Assembly: GCF_007290395.2 (NCBI RefSeq)
Contig: NZ_CP041656.2
Location: 2,976,001-3,040,000, forward strand
Origin: Bradyrhizobium cosmicum
Lineage (GTDB): Bacteria > Pseudomonadota > Alphaproteobacteria > Rhizobiales > Xanthobacteraceae
Reading direction: 5' to 3'
Length of the DNA stretch: 64,000 nucleotides
Below, piece after piece: positions 1 through 7,233 of this stretch (the stretch's first letter is position 1; every line of letters begins with the position of its first letter). A program made the translations under genes and the position numbers. The notes beneath the pieces were generated by a model that was not told the DNA's origin, ran no database searches, and saw only the letters and a program-made list of their open reading frames with translations.

Positions 1-29
1 GCGTATTGCTCGACGACGACGGCTTTCAT
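1..29 (-). CDS. Partial N-terminus of an oxidoreductase-like protein
   Basis: Only the first nine codons lie inside the window. Read on the minus strand from an ATG at 29 they give MKAVVVEQY, a start often seen in zinc-type alcohol dehydrogenases and NADPH:quinone reductases of the MDR superfamily. A weak AGAGG lies a few bases upstream. The gene continues beyond the left edge, so the family call is tentative. It is co-directional with, and about 56 bp downstream of, the helicase gene. Confidence 0.4.
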
Positions 30-85
30 GGCGGACCTCTGTGGTTCCGGTGATCCTGACAGGTCCCGACGCCAGCCTCTTGTGT

Positions 86-2143
86 CTACCGCCACATCCC
101 CCGCATCCGCGCGCCGATGTCGACCTTCGGCCCCTGCGCGCCCGTACGCGCCGCGCCTGCGGCGGCCTTCGGCCAGGCGGTGCGCTCGAACAGGTAGACC
201 AGGGATTCCGGGATGAAGCGGGTGCGCGAGGCGTAGACGTGGCGGTCGCCCTTGGCGGCCTGGCCGTGGACGAAGAAGCGCTGGGGAACGACGAGGTGCA
301 GATCGTCCTTGGCCCGCGTCATCGCGACATAGAGCAGGCGGCGCTCCTCCTCGAGCTCGGCGCTGGTGCCGGCGCCGAGGTCGGAGGGCATGCAGCCGTC
401 GACGACGTTGAGCACGAACACCGACTTCCACTCCTGGCCCTTGGCGGAGTGGATGGTGGAGAGGATCAGATAATCCTCGTCGCGCAAGGGCGGCCCGGAT
501 TTGTCGCTGGTCGCATCCGGTGGATCGAGCGTGAGCTCCGTGAGGAATTTCTCGCGCGAGGGATAGCCGCTCGCGATTTGCTCGAGCTGCATCAGGTCGG
601 CACGGCGCGTCTCGGACTCCTCGTGGATGCGATCGAGATGCGGTTCGTACCACAGCCGTACGCGTTCGAGATCAACAGGCCATTCCGAGTAGCGCAGGTT
701 CTCGACGGTGCGGACAAAGTCGGTCCAGTCGGCGCCGGTGCGCGCGGGCACCGGGAGCTGGCCGAGTGCGGCCAGCGGATCCATGCTCTCGGCCATCTGG
801 TCGAGCACGCGCTGTGCGGTCGCCGGGCCGACGCCGGGCAACAGATGCAGGATGCGGAAGCCGGCGACGCGGTCGCGTGGATTCTCGGCAAACCGCAACA
901 GCGCCAGCACGTCCTTGACGTGCGCGGCATCGAGGAATTTCAGCCCGCCGAACTTCACGAAGGGAATGTTGCGGCGGGTCAGCTCGATCTCCAGCGGACC
1001 CGAATGCGACGACGTGCGGAACAGCACCGCCTGGTGCTTGAGCAGCGCGCCTTGCTCGCGGTTGGCCAGCACCTCCTCGACGATGTAGCGGGCCTGGTCG
1101 GCTTCGCCGTGCACGGTGACGAGCTGCGGCTTGTGGGACCCGGCGCGGTCGGTCCAGAGGTTCTTGGTGAAGCGCTCCCGGGCAAGGCCGATGACGCCGT
1201 TGGCCGCCGCCAGCACCGGCTGCGTCGAGCGGTAATTGCGGTCGAGCGTGATCATCTCGGCCCGCGGCGAAAAGCTCTGCGGGAAGTCCAGGATGTTGCG
1301 CACGGTGGCGGCGCGGAACGAGTAGATCGACTGCGCGTCGTCGCCGACCACGGTGAGCCCGCGGCCGTCGGGCTTGAGCGCCAGCAGGATCGAGGATTGC
1401 AGGCGGTTGGTGTCCTGATATTCGTCGACCAGCACGTGATCGAAGCGGCCGCCGATCTCCTCGGCGATCAGCGCGTCGCTCATCATCTGCGACCAGTAGA
1501 GCAGCAGGTCGTCGTAATCGAGCACGTGCTGGGCCTGCTTGGCTTCGACATAGGCCGCGAACAGGCCCTTCAGCTCGGCGGCCCAGCCGGCGCACCAGGG
1601 ATAGTGCGCCCCCAGCACCTTCTCGATCTCCATCTCGGCATTGACGCAGCGCGAGTAGACCGACAGGCAGGTGCCCTTGGCCGGAAAGCGGCTCTCGGTC
1701 TTCGACAATCCGCGCTCGTGCCGGACCAGATTCATCAGGTCGGCGGAATCCTCGCGGTCGTGGATGGTGAAGGCGGGATCGACGCCGATCCGCTCGGCAT
1801 ATTCGCGGAGCAGGCGCGCGCCGATGCCGTGGAAGGTGCCGGCCCAGGTGAGGGCATCGCGCATGATCGCGGCGTTGTTCTCGCCGAGCACCTTTCGGGC
1901 GATACGCTCGACCCGGCCGGCCATCTCGGCCGCGGCGCGGCGGGAGAACGTCATCAGCAGGATGCGGCGCGGATCTGCGCCTGCGACGATCAGGTGCGCG
2001 ACGCGGTGGGCCAGCGTGTTGGTCTTGCCCGAGCCGGCACCGGCAATGACGAGCAGGGGCGCGCCCACGGTCACGCCGTCGGCCACGCCATGCTCCACGG
2101 CGCGGCGCTGCTCCGCATTGAGCGTATCCAGATATGTCGCCAC
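86..2143 (-). CDS. UvrD/Rep-family ATP-dependent DNA helicase
   Basis: Superfamily 1A 3'-5' DNA helicase of 685 aa, with a role in repair or replication-fork processing. Motifs in order: Walker A AGAGSGKT (about 34-41), Walker B DEYQDTN (240-246), motif III GDDAQSIYSFR (267-277), motif V STIHSAKGQEW and motif VI VAMTRAK near the C-terminus. The start is a GTG at 2143 following a GGGGCG stretch. At 685 aa it is near the size of PcrA/UvrD (about 720), with no nuclease domain, so it is not AddA or RecB. The exact paralogue (UvrD, PcrA or Rep) cannot be decided from motifs alone. A long plus-strand ORF over the same region is its antisense shadow. Confidence 0.92.
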   Translation of the reverse strand: MATYLDTLNAEQRRAVEHGVADGVTVGAPLLVIAGAGSGKTNTLAHRVAHLIVAGADPRRILLMTFSRRAAAEMAGRVERIARKVLGENNAAIMRDALTWAGTFHGIGARLLREYAERIGVDPAFTIHDREDSADLMNLVRHERGLSKTESRFPAKGTCLSVYSRCVNAEMEIEKVLGAHYPWCAGWAAELKGLFAAYVEAKQAQHVLDYDDLLLYWSQMMSDALIAEEIGGRFDHVLVDEYQDTNRLQSSILLALKPDGRGLTVVGDDAQSIYSFRAATVRNILDFPQSFSPRAEMITLDRNYRSTQPVLAAANGVIGLARERFTKNLWTDRAGSHKPQLVTVHGEADQARYIVEEVLANREQGALLKHQAVLFRTSSHSGPLEIELTRRNIPFVKFGGLKFLDAAHVKDVLALLRFAENPRDRVAGFRILHLLPGVGPATAQRVLDQMAESMDPLAALGQLPVPARTGADWTDFVRTVENLRYSEWPVDLERVRLWYEPHLDRIHEESETRRADLMQLEQIASGYPSREKFLTELTLDPPDATSDKSGPPLRDEDYLILSTIHSAKGQEWKSVFVLNVVDGCMPSDLGAGTSAELEEERRLLYVAMTRAKDDLHLVVPQRFFVHGQAAKGDRHVYASRTRFIPESLVYLFERTAWPKAAAGAARTGAQGPKVDIGARMRGMWR

Positions 2144-2272
2144 GAATCGCCCCGGTGAAACGGTCAGAATCGGCTATCGCGGCGCGAATCGCAATGCGGC
2201 TGGACGGAGCTCGATTTAACACCTAGGGAAAAGCGGGACAAAAGTTCCATCCCGAGAAGCGGCGCACCCGGC

Positions 2273-2887
2273 ATGACCGAACCCAAGCCCGAGTCCAAGC
2301 CCGAGTTTAAGCCCGAGCAGTTCGAGATGCGGCGGCTGGAGTCGCTCAGCAACACCATCTTCGGCGTTGCCATGACGCTGCTCGCCTACGACCTGCCGAA
2401 GGCGGCCGTGTTCACCGGTGCGCCCGACTGGAACGATCTGGCCCGGGTCTATTCGGGCAAGCTGATCGGCTTCGCGCTCAGCTTCATCATCGCCGGCGTG
2501 TTCTGGATCAGCCATCACCGGCGGCTGGCGCGGCAGCCGGTGGGCAGCCGCGGTGCGGTGATGCTCAATTTGTTTTTCCTGCTGTCGATCGTGCTGCTGC
2601 CGGTGACCAACGGCCTCTACACCAACTATCCCCTGAGCAGCGCGGTCGCCGTGCTCTATGGCGTGCATCTGAGCGCGATCGCCGGCCTCAACGCCTGGCT
2701 CTGGTGGAGGATATTGGGCGGCTGGAGCCATGAGATCATGGCCTCGCTGTTTCCGCTGCTCGTGTTCATTCCGGGTACGATCGTGGCCGCCTTCGCGCCG
2801 CACGCCGCGCCCTTCCTGTGGTTTATTGCCTTCGGCGGCCTCCTGATCCAGCGCTTCTATGGCGCGCGGACCGGACCGGGCGCGTAA
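2273..2887 (+). CDS. TMEM175-like (DUF1211) integral membrane protein
   Basis: A 204-aa membrane protein with a charged Pro/Lys-rich N-terminus and several hydrophobic segments. The first helix begins RLESLSNTIFG (21-31), aligning with the R-x3-FSD motif of bacterial TMEM175 potassium channels. The second helix carries FWISHHRR, matching the conserved F-W-x2-H pattern. The channel-lining FSD is replaced by LSN, so potassium conduction is not assured. The gene is divergent from the helicase and convergent with the YciI gene. The start used is the first ATG; its Shine-Dalgarno is poor, and an in-frame ATG at 2329 is an alternative. Confidence 0.8.
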   Translation: MTEPKPESKPEFKPEQFEMRRLESLSNTIFGVAMTLLAYDLPKAAVFTGAPDWNDLARVYSGKLIGFALSFIIAGVFWISHHRRLARQPVGSRGAVMLNLFFLLSIVLLPVTNGLYTNYPLSSAVAVLYGVHLSAIAGLNAWLWWRILGGWSHEIMASLFPLLVFIPGTIVAAFAPHAAPFLWFIAFGGLLIQRFYGARTGPGA

Positions 2888-2896
2888 GGCGGCTGC

Positions 2897-3277
2897 TCAG
2901 CCCCGTGTCGTACCGAACCCGTCGGCCGGCACGAAAAGCTTGACCGGGCGGATTTCGTAGACGGCCGACGGGTTGACCTCGCGCAGCTTGCGCGCCGCCG
3001 CAATCGCTTCTTCCTCTGTGTCGTAGTTCACGAGGTGGAAGCCCAGAAGCTGCTCCTTGGTCTCGGCGAATGGGCCATCCAGCACCATGCCGGCGCCGGG
3101 ACCGCGCAGGGTCTTGGCCTTCTGGGTGTCATCCAGGCGGGCGGCCGGGCCGAAATGTCCGCTTGCCCGCAGAGGTGCCTGAACCTCGATCACTTTCGAC
3201 ACGACGGCCGCGTCCTGCTCAGGCGTCCAGGCCAGGAGCTCGTCTTCCACGTGATAGGCCAGGATGGCGTAGAGCAT
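2897..3277 (-). CDS. YciI / DGPF-domain protein
   Basis: A 126-aa cytoplasmic protein with the YciI-related fold. The signature DGPFAETKE lies at about 67-75, followed by LLGF and the usual alpha/beta ending (YEIRPVK). These proteins are ferredoxin-like dimers with a conserved His/Asp pair, and in many bacteria sit beside ECF sigma factors; none is seen here. The chosen start is the ATG at 3277, preceded by GAGGTGA at good spacing; a GTG two codons upstream is less likely. It converges on the TMEM175-like gene with a 9 bp gap, leaving no room for a separate terminator. Confidence 0.85.
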   Translation of the reverse strand: MLYAILAYHVEDELLAWTPEQDAAVVSKVIEVQAPLRASGHFGPAARLDDTQKAKTLRGPGAGMVLDGPFAETKEQLLGFHLVNYDTEEEAIAAARKLREVNPSAVYEIRPVKLFVPADGFGTTRG

Positions 3278-3473
3278 CGTCACCTCGGTTGCTTCTGAGT
3301 TCGCTGTCCGAAGGACGTATCACCGCCGCCGAATCCGACAAGCCCGCCGACGAAAATATTGCGTCGCGACGCGCGTGACGAAACCGTCCTGAAACCCGAT
3401 TGCCGCCTTGCGGGGTGAACGCTGCCCAAAGCCAAGGCGACTGATGGCCACCAAGAACACTTCGGAGGCGGCC

Positions 3474-3653
3474 ATGTCGACCATCAGGATCATCTGCGAC
3501 GCGCGTCGGGCGGGACAATCGGACGCGGCAGATTTGCACGACCAGAGCGGCCACCACCGCTATTACGGCAGCTCGGCCGAGAACGGCGGCGAGCGCATCG
3601 TCGAAAGCCGCCGCGGCAAGCGCCCGCGCGCGCCGAACGTCTGCGGCTTCTGA
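3474..3653 (+). CDS. Small hypothetical protein (59 aa)
   Basis: A short ORF beginning MSTIRIICDARRAG and ending in an Arg/Lys-rich tail. The start at 3474 is supported by GGAGG at 3464-3468 with 5 nt spacing. It is hydrophilic, with no signal or membrane segment and no recognisable domain. An in-frame upstream ATG (3444) lacks a ribosome site. The good Shine-Dalgarno is the main argument that it is real. Confidence 0.5.
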   Translation: MSTIRIICDARRAGQSDAADLHDQSGHHRYYGSSAENGGERIVESRRGKRPRAPNVCGF

Positions 3654-3682
3654 AGCTGCGCGCTTTGTGACAGCCTGCGACA

Positions 3683-3886
3683 ATGAGCATTCTGCAGATA
3701 TCGATTGCCGCGATGCCGTTCCTGCTCTCGCTCGTGAGCAGGTCCAGCAAGGTGATCGCGCCATGCCTGCTCGCGAGCATCTTCACCGTGCTGCTCGGCG
3801 ATGAGCCCCACCGGGCGGTCATGGCCTGGTGCGTCGGCACGCTGATCGCCGCCGTCGCCATGCGCGAATGGCTCCGCGCGATCTGA
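3683..3886 (+). CDS. Small membrane protein (67 aa)
   Basis: A short hydrophobic protein with two probable transmembrane segments: about residues 5-18, and from about 25 through the AWCVGTLIAAVAM stretch. It follows the 59-aa ORF by 29 bp in the same direction. No clear Shine-Dalgarno precedes the ATG and no family is recognised, so it may not be translated. A strong GC hairpin at 3923-3950 lies 36 bp beyond its stop and could end this transcript, although its U-run is better on the opposite strand. Confidence 0.4.
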   Translation: MSILQISIAAMPFLLSLVSRSSKVIAPCLLASIFTVLLGDEPHRAVMAWCVGTLIAAVAMREWLRAI

Positions 3887-3922
3887 GTCGCCCGCCGATG
3901 AAGGCAAATCCCCAAATGAAAA

Positions 3923-3950
3923 GGCGCGGCGGGGAAAACCCCGTCGCGCC
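3923..3950 (-). terminator. Intrinsic terminator of the small minus-strand unit
   Basis: Twelve-base-pair GC stem with one G-U pair and a 4-nt loop (TTTT on the minus strand). On the minus strand it is followed by TTTTCATTT, a proper U-run. On the plus strand the trailing sequence is CGATTTCTT, so it may be weakly bidirectional. Confidence 0.7.
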
Positions 3951-4010
3951 CGATTTCTTGCTCGCTGGTCCAGGGCTGAGAGCGCCCCGATGCCAAGCCC
4001 TTCTCAGAAC

Positions 4011-4055
4011 TTAGCGGGCGATCCCAGCGAGGTGACAGCGCTTGGTAAGAGACAC
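4011..4055 (-). CDS. 14-aa mini-ORF with an extended Shine-Dalgarno
   Basis: Reads MSLTKRCHLAGIAR from a GTG at 4055 to a TAA at 4011. Upstream on the minus strand is GAAAGGAGGTGATCCA; GGAGG lies 7 nt before GTG, and the whole stretch is the reverse complement of the 16S rRNA 3' tail. Such a perfect site is rarely seen by chance and strongly suggests translation. The peptide is basic, with one Cys and one His and no membrane segment. Too short for ordinary gene callers. No family recognised. Confidence 0.55.
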   Translation of the reverse strand: MSLTKRCHLAGIAR

Positions 4056-4091
4056 TGGATCACCTCCTTTCGTTGGTTGCGGAAGATTCCA

Positions 4092-4120
4092 ATATAGGCT
4101 GGCAGGCCGCCGCTGTTAAG
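4092..4120 (-). promoter_or_regulatory. Rhizobial sigma-70 promoter for the small unit
   Basis: On the minus strand CTTAAC (4120-4115), exactly 17 nt, then CTATAT (4097-4092). This differs at one base from the rhizobial consensus CTTGAC-N17-CTATAT. The predicted start is near 4085, giving a 5' UTR of about 30 nt before the mini-ORF. Confidence 0.65.
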
Positions 4121-4252
4121 GGGAGGGTGGCAGCGGGTGGAACCGGCCCTGTGCACAAGGCGCCGAAAGCGGTCCCGGGCCGCTTTTCGGGCGATAAAGC
4201 CACAACCGGGGCAGTTGAGACCGCCGCCCGGCCGTGTTAGGGAGCCGGTGAT

Positions 4253-4326
4253 GCGGGTGTAGCTCAATGGTAGAGCAGCAGCCTTCCAAGCTGAATACGA
4301 GGGTTCGATTCCCTTCACCCGCTCCA
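4253..4326 (+). tRNA. tRNA-Gly (TCC)
   Basis: Complete cloverleaf: acceptor GCGGGTG pairs with CACCCGC, D arm GCTC/GAGC, anticodon loop CTTCCAA giving anticodon TCC, T arm GAGGG/CCCTT around TTCGATT, encoded CCA end. It decodes GGA/GGG. A possible promoter is TTGAGA at 4215-4220, with a poor -10. The gene lies at the left edge of a two-gene cassette; tRNA 3' ends are common integration sites, but I found no repeat of its 3' end downstream. Confidence 0.97.
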
Positions 4327-4557
4327 GTCAAATACGACAAAAATCACTTAAGATTCAGTGTGTTACATAAGGCGGATGACTCCGTAGAGAGTCCTCAAAG
4401 GTTTCGCGTCCTTTTTCTCGGGCGTACGGATTTTTCTAAGTAGAAGTAGTTGAATTTCAGTAGAGCATCACAGCTGAGTAGGAGCTTTCTCCAAAGTACG
4501 ATTTTGCAATCAACCGCGGGACGCTACACTTCAGCTTAGGGTAGGGGCGGAGGGGCA

Positions 4558-5073
4558 ATGACCGCAGCAGATGTGGCCTCTGCGGTGGACGAGTTTCTTC
4601 GGACACCGAAGACGGCGATAGGCGTGGAGGTCCCCATGGCCTGGGCGAACGGCTATTCTCCCTACGAGAAGGTTATTCATTTCCCGTTAGAGGTTAATGG
4701 TGAGCAGACCGGCGCGCAGTTGATGATCGTCGGGTTTCCGGACGCATCGATTCTGAAGTTTCGTGTGGGTCTGCTATTCCCCGGTGCAGTATGTCGCCTA
4801 GATCATACGGACGAAGTGCACCCAAACGCTCATCGAATATTAGAAGATAATGTGCCTATAATCGTAAGAGGCCCGCACTATCACTCTTGGCGCGTAAATA
4901 GACGTTTCTGTCGTGCCGGTAATTTGCCACCGAAGCTTCACAACGCCGAGGAGTTTGTCACTGGCGCCCGAAGCTTTGACGCAATTCTGCGTTGGTTTTG
5001 TGCTGACAACAACATCGTCGGACTGGGTCCAGATCACCGTATTGAACTACCGAGGCCAGAGAGACTGCTGTGA
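4558..5073 (+). CDS. Hypothetical His-rich-motif protein (DUF6978-like), cassette gene 1
   Basis: A 171-aa soluble protein. The conserved-looking core is RLDH (about 80-83), HPN (88-90) and GPHYHSW (105-111). This spacing resembles the uncharacterised DUF6978 family, though I am unsure of the assignment. The three His clusters could bind a metal. The start is supported by GGAGGGG just upstream. It overlaps the next gene by 1-4 nt (GTGATG), so the two are translationally coupled. Codons such as TTA, ATA and AGA, and the AT-richer composition, differ from neighbours, suggesting acquisition by transfer. Possibly a toxin-antitoxin or defence partner of the next gene (inference only). Confidence 0.75.
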   Translation: MTAADVASAVDEFLRTPKTAIGVEVPMAWANGYSPYEKVIHFPLEVNGEQTGAQLMIVGFPDASILKFRVGLLFPGAVCRLDHTDEVHPNAHRILEDNVPIIVRGPHYHSWRVNRRFCRAGNLPPKLHNAEEFVTGARSFDAILRWFCADNNIVGLGPDHRIELPRPERLL

Positions 5074-5840
5074 TGAATGACAATCTGGAACATATCGCAG
5101 ACTCGATCATGCACGGGATGCGGGACATCGCCACCATTGAGGTGGTTGGCGATGGCGTGCGCTTTACGACGCACTGTATGTACCCTTCCAACGGGTTAGT
5201 TCGTGTAACAGTGAAAGGCGGACGCGAAACGGTATATGCGTCGGACGAAGGCGAGGCAGTTGGTGAAGCTCTCAGTGCTGGAGCTGTGCTGAGAAATCCG
5301 GACAAGCTGCTTCGCGGCTTGCTTCGCCCGCAGGGCCTCGACATCAGCAACGGCATTATTCGATCTGATCGGATGCCGCTGGAGGCAGCTCCGTTGGCAA
5401 TTCTAGCCGTCTCGAACGCCGCGCGCGACATTGCGGTTTGGCTGTACGACCACCACCGTTTGAAAAGCAGCAGAGACTTCAGGCGGATGCTCTCAGAGTT
5501 TCTGAAGCATAAGTTTGATGATCAAGTATCGGCCGCCACCATCGTTGGAAAGAGCAACAAGCCACACAAGTTCGCCAACGTAATTTCATTCCCAAATGGT
5601 CGTAGGCTGATTGTCGATCCTGTCGCGAACGATCCATCGTCAATAAACGCTCGTGTAGTGGCGCACTTGGATGTGCGAAGCACGAATGATCCGACCATCG
5701 ATCAAAGGATCGTATACGACGACGCTGAAAAGTGGTCGCCTTCAGATCTCAACCTTCTTCAAGTCGGTGCGAATGTAATTCCATTCTCGAAGGCCACAGA
5801 CGTGATCCAACGTGCAGCAGAGAGAGTCCAAGTGGCTTAG
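5070..5840 (+). CDS. DUF1828/DUF1829-like protein, cassette gene 2
   Basis: A 256-aa soluble protein. The N-terminal part (about 20-75), with a beta-rich segment ending VYASDEGEAVGEAL, resembles DUF1828. The C-terminal part (about 155-245), from GKSNKPHKFANVISF to GANVIPF, resembles DUF1829. The two domains are known to occur together in proteins of unknown function, often in phage and island DNA. The start is GTG at 5070 or ATG at 5073; either overlaps the stop of gene 1. Same atypical codon use as gene 1. No catalytic motif is evident. I infer that the products act as a pair. Confidence 0.7.
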   Translation: MMNDNLEHIADSIMHGMRDIATIEVVGDGVRFTTHCMYPSNGLVRVTVKGGRETVYASDEGEAVGEALSAGAVLRNPDKLLRGLLRPQGLDISNGIIRSDRMPLEAAPLAILAVSNAARDIAVWLYDHHRLKSSRDFRRMLSEFLKHKFDDQVSAATIVGKSNKPHKFANVISFPNGRRLIVDPVANDPSSINARVVAHLDVRSTNDPTIDQRIVYDDAEKWSPSDLNLLQVGANVIPFSKATDVIQRAAERVQVA

Positions 5841-5989
5841 TTGTCGTCATTCACACAACATCACGGCGCCGCCTGAAGCATAAAGAGTTCTCCCAGCTTT
5901 CCCGATTTGGGAGGAGGTTTGTACCTTTAATGGCAAACCATGGCGAGGCCGTGTTGACGTCGTTTCTGGAGGCTTTCCCTGCCAGCATA

Positions 5990-6769
5990 TCAGCGCCGCT
6001 GTCGACCGGTCGTATCGCGCAAAAACCCGGACAATGCCTCGTTGAAGCCGTCGGGGTCGGTCTGCGGGAAGTGATGGCCGCCCTGGTCGAATAGCTTGAG
6101 TTGAGCGTGCGCGATCGCGTCGTCGAGTTGCCGCGCATGGTTGACCGGCACCAGAAGATCGTCGATCGCGCTGCAGATCAGGGTCGGTGCCACGATCTTC
6201 TGCAGATAGTCCCGGCTGTCGTGGGCGAGCAGGGCGTCAATCCGTGCGAGCGTCACCGATGGATCGGTCGCCGCGCTGCTAGAGGGTGCGGTGGTTTCGG
6301 GCCAGACGAGTGGTTTTGTCAGGATGGATCCGAGTACGTCATAGGCTTTGGCGTCGCCCTCCGACAGCAGCCGGTGGCGGAGCGTGAAGACGGTCTTGAA
6401 GCGGGTGTCGGCACAGGCCCAGGTGCCGCTGAGGCACACGGCCGACACGCGTTCGGGCATGTGCGCAGCCAGATATTGCGCCACCGCGCCGCCCGTGGAG
6501 TGTCCCACCAGGGAAAAACGCGCGAAGCCGAGCGATCCGGCCAGATTGAGAACATCCTGCGCCCAGCCGGCGATTGAATAGGGCATCGGCGCCCGCGGGC
6601 TGTCGCCGATGCCGGGATGGTCGTACGTCACGCAGGTGAAATCCGCAGCGAGCGCCTTGACCTGCGCCCGCCAGTAATCCGCGCGGCCGCCCAGTCCGGT
6701 GATGAAGACGAGCGGTGGACCGCTGCCTTCGACATGACAAGCCAAGCCGTCAACCAGACGCATTGTCAT
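5990..6769 (-). CDS. Alpha/beta-fold hydrolase (RutD-like)
   Basis: A 259-aa cytoplasmic hydrolase. Nucleophile elbow GHSTGG with Ser91, acid at Asp203/204 in AIDDLLVP, and base His232/233 in GGHHFP; the oxyanion-hole region is TGLGG (24-28). Length and the GHSTGGAVAQYLA pattern resemble RutD (aminoacrylate hydrolase) and 3-oxoadipate enol-lactonase-like proteins. It is the last gene of a minus-strand operon with a cupin and a TRAP transporter under an FCD-GntR regulator, so it probably hydrolyses the imported compound or a derivative. The substrate cannot be named from sequence. Confidence 0.85.
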   Translation of the reverse strand: MTMRLVDGLACHVEGSGPPLVFITGLGGRADYWRAQVKALAADFTCVTYDHPGIGDSPRAPMPYSIAGWAQDVLNLAGSLGFARFSLVGHSTGGAVAQYLAAHMPERVSAVCLSGTWACADTRFKTVFTLRHRLLSEGDAKAYDVLGSILTKPLVWPETTAPSSSAATDPSVTLARIDALLAHDSRDYLQKIVAPTLICSAIDDLLVPVNHARQLDDAIAHAQLKLFDQGGHHFPQTDPDGFNEALSGFLRDTTGRQRR

Positions 6770-6820
6770 CGTGCGACCTCCTGAATTGACGCCTGCGAAC
6801 GATCGCCGCGGCTGATGTGA

Positions 6821-7201
6821 TTACGGATTGTAGCGCCGCGACGCTTCTCGCCCGTCATCATAGCTCGCCTCGAAGATCGGTGCTGCAAGAGTCGCGCGCA
6901 CCTTCAGGATGCCGGTGCCGATGTTCTTGAACCCGTGGCGGATGCCTGCGGGCACGAGGACGGACTGGTTTGCAGTCACGATGTGGGTTGCGCCGCCGAG
7001 ATGGATCTCGGCCTGTCCCTCCATGACTTCCAGAACCTCTTCCACCGCGTGGGTGTGAATGGGAGCCCCAAGGCCGAAGTCGCAGAATTGCTCGAAGATG
7101 CAAAGCTGATGCGACGTCGTCAAAGCGGAGATCCGCATGAAGGTCTTGACGCCAGGGCGCCAAAGTTCGGCGTCCTGGCTTGCGTGGTCTATCACGTCCA
7201 T
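6821..7201 (-). CDS. Single-domain cupin protein
   Basis: A 126-aa small beta-barrel protein. Cupin motif 1 is seen as IHTHAVEEVLEVMEG (His-x-His and Glu ligands) and motif 2 as PAGIRHGFKN, giving a likely 3-His/1-Glu metal site. The start at ATG 7201 follows GAGAGAAACG; the longer reading frame would run into the upstream TRAP gene. It lies between the solute-binding protein and the hydrolase in the same operon. A role in isomerising, oxidising or sensing the transported ligand is plausible. Confidence 0.8.
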   Translation of the reverse strand: MDVIDHASQDAELWRPGVKTFMRISALTTSHQLCIFEQFCDFGLGAPIHTHAVEEVLEVMEGQAEIHLGGATHIVTANQSVLVPAGIRHGFKNIGTGILKVRATLAAPIFEASYDDGREASRRYNP

Positions 7202-7233
7202 CGTTTCTCTCGGCTTCTGATCATGCGGTGAGG

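Larger units (their letters stand above)
3919..4086 (-). ncRNA. Inferred small transcript carrying a 14-codon ORF
   Basis: Inferred transcript from a near-consensus promoter (4092-4120) to an intrinsic terminator (3923-3950) on the minus strand, about 165 nt. It contains an unusually strong Shine-Dalgarno and a mini-ORF. A second stem-loop is possible between the ORF and the terminator. It could be an sRNA, a leader or a dual-function RNA. Nothing co-directional follows within the next few hundred bases, which argues for a free-standing small RNA rather than an attenuator. Confidence 0.45.

Noticed and set aside
41..2158. 705-aa plus-strand ORF opposite the helicase
   Set aside because: Antisense shadow of a gene with intact helicase motifs; composition is typical of reversed high-GC codons.
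4055..4071. 17-nt identity to the 3' end of 16S rRNA, as a sign of an rRNA fragment
   Set aside because: Flanks do not match 16S rRNA, and on the other strand it is a well-placed Shine-Dalgarno for a short ORF.
4116..4340. Minus-strand ORF across tRNA-Gly (contains GEGNRTLVFSLEG)
   Set aside because: It is the antisense of the tRNA; this type of translated tRNA complement is a familiar false protein.
4327..5989. Integrase-bounded genomic island at tRNA-Gly
   Set aside because: No integrase gene and no direct repeat of the tRNA 3' end was found on the right side.
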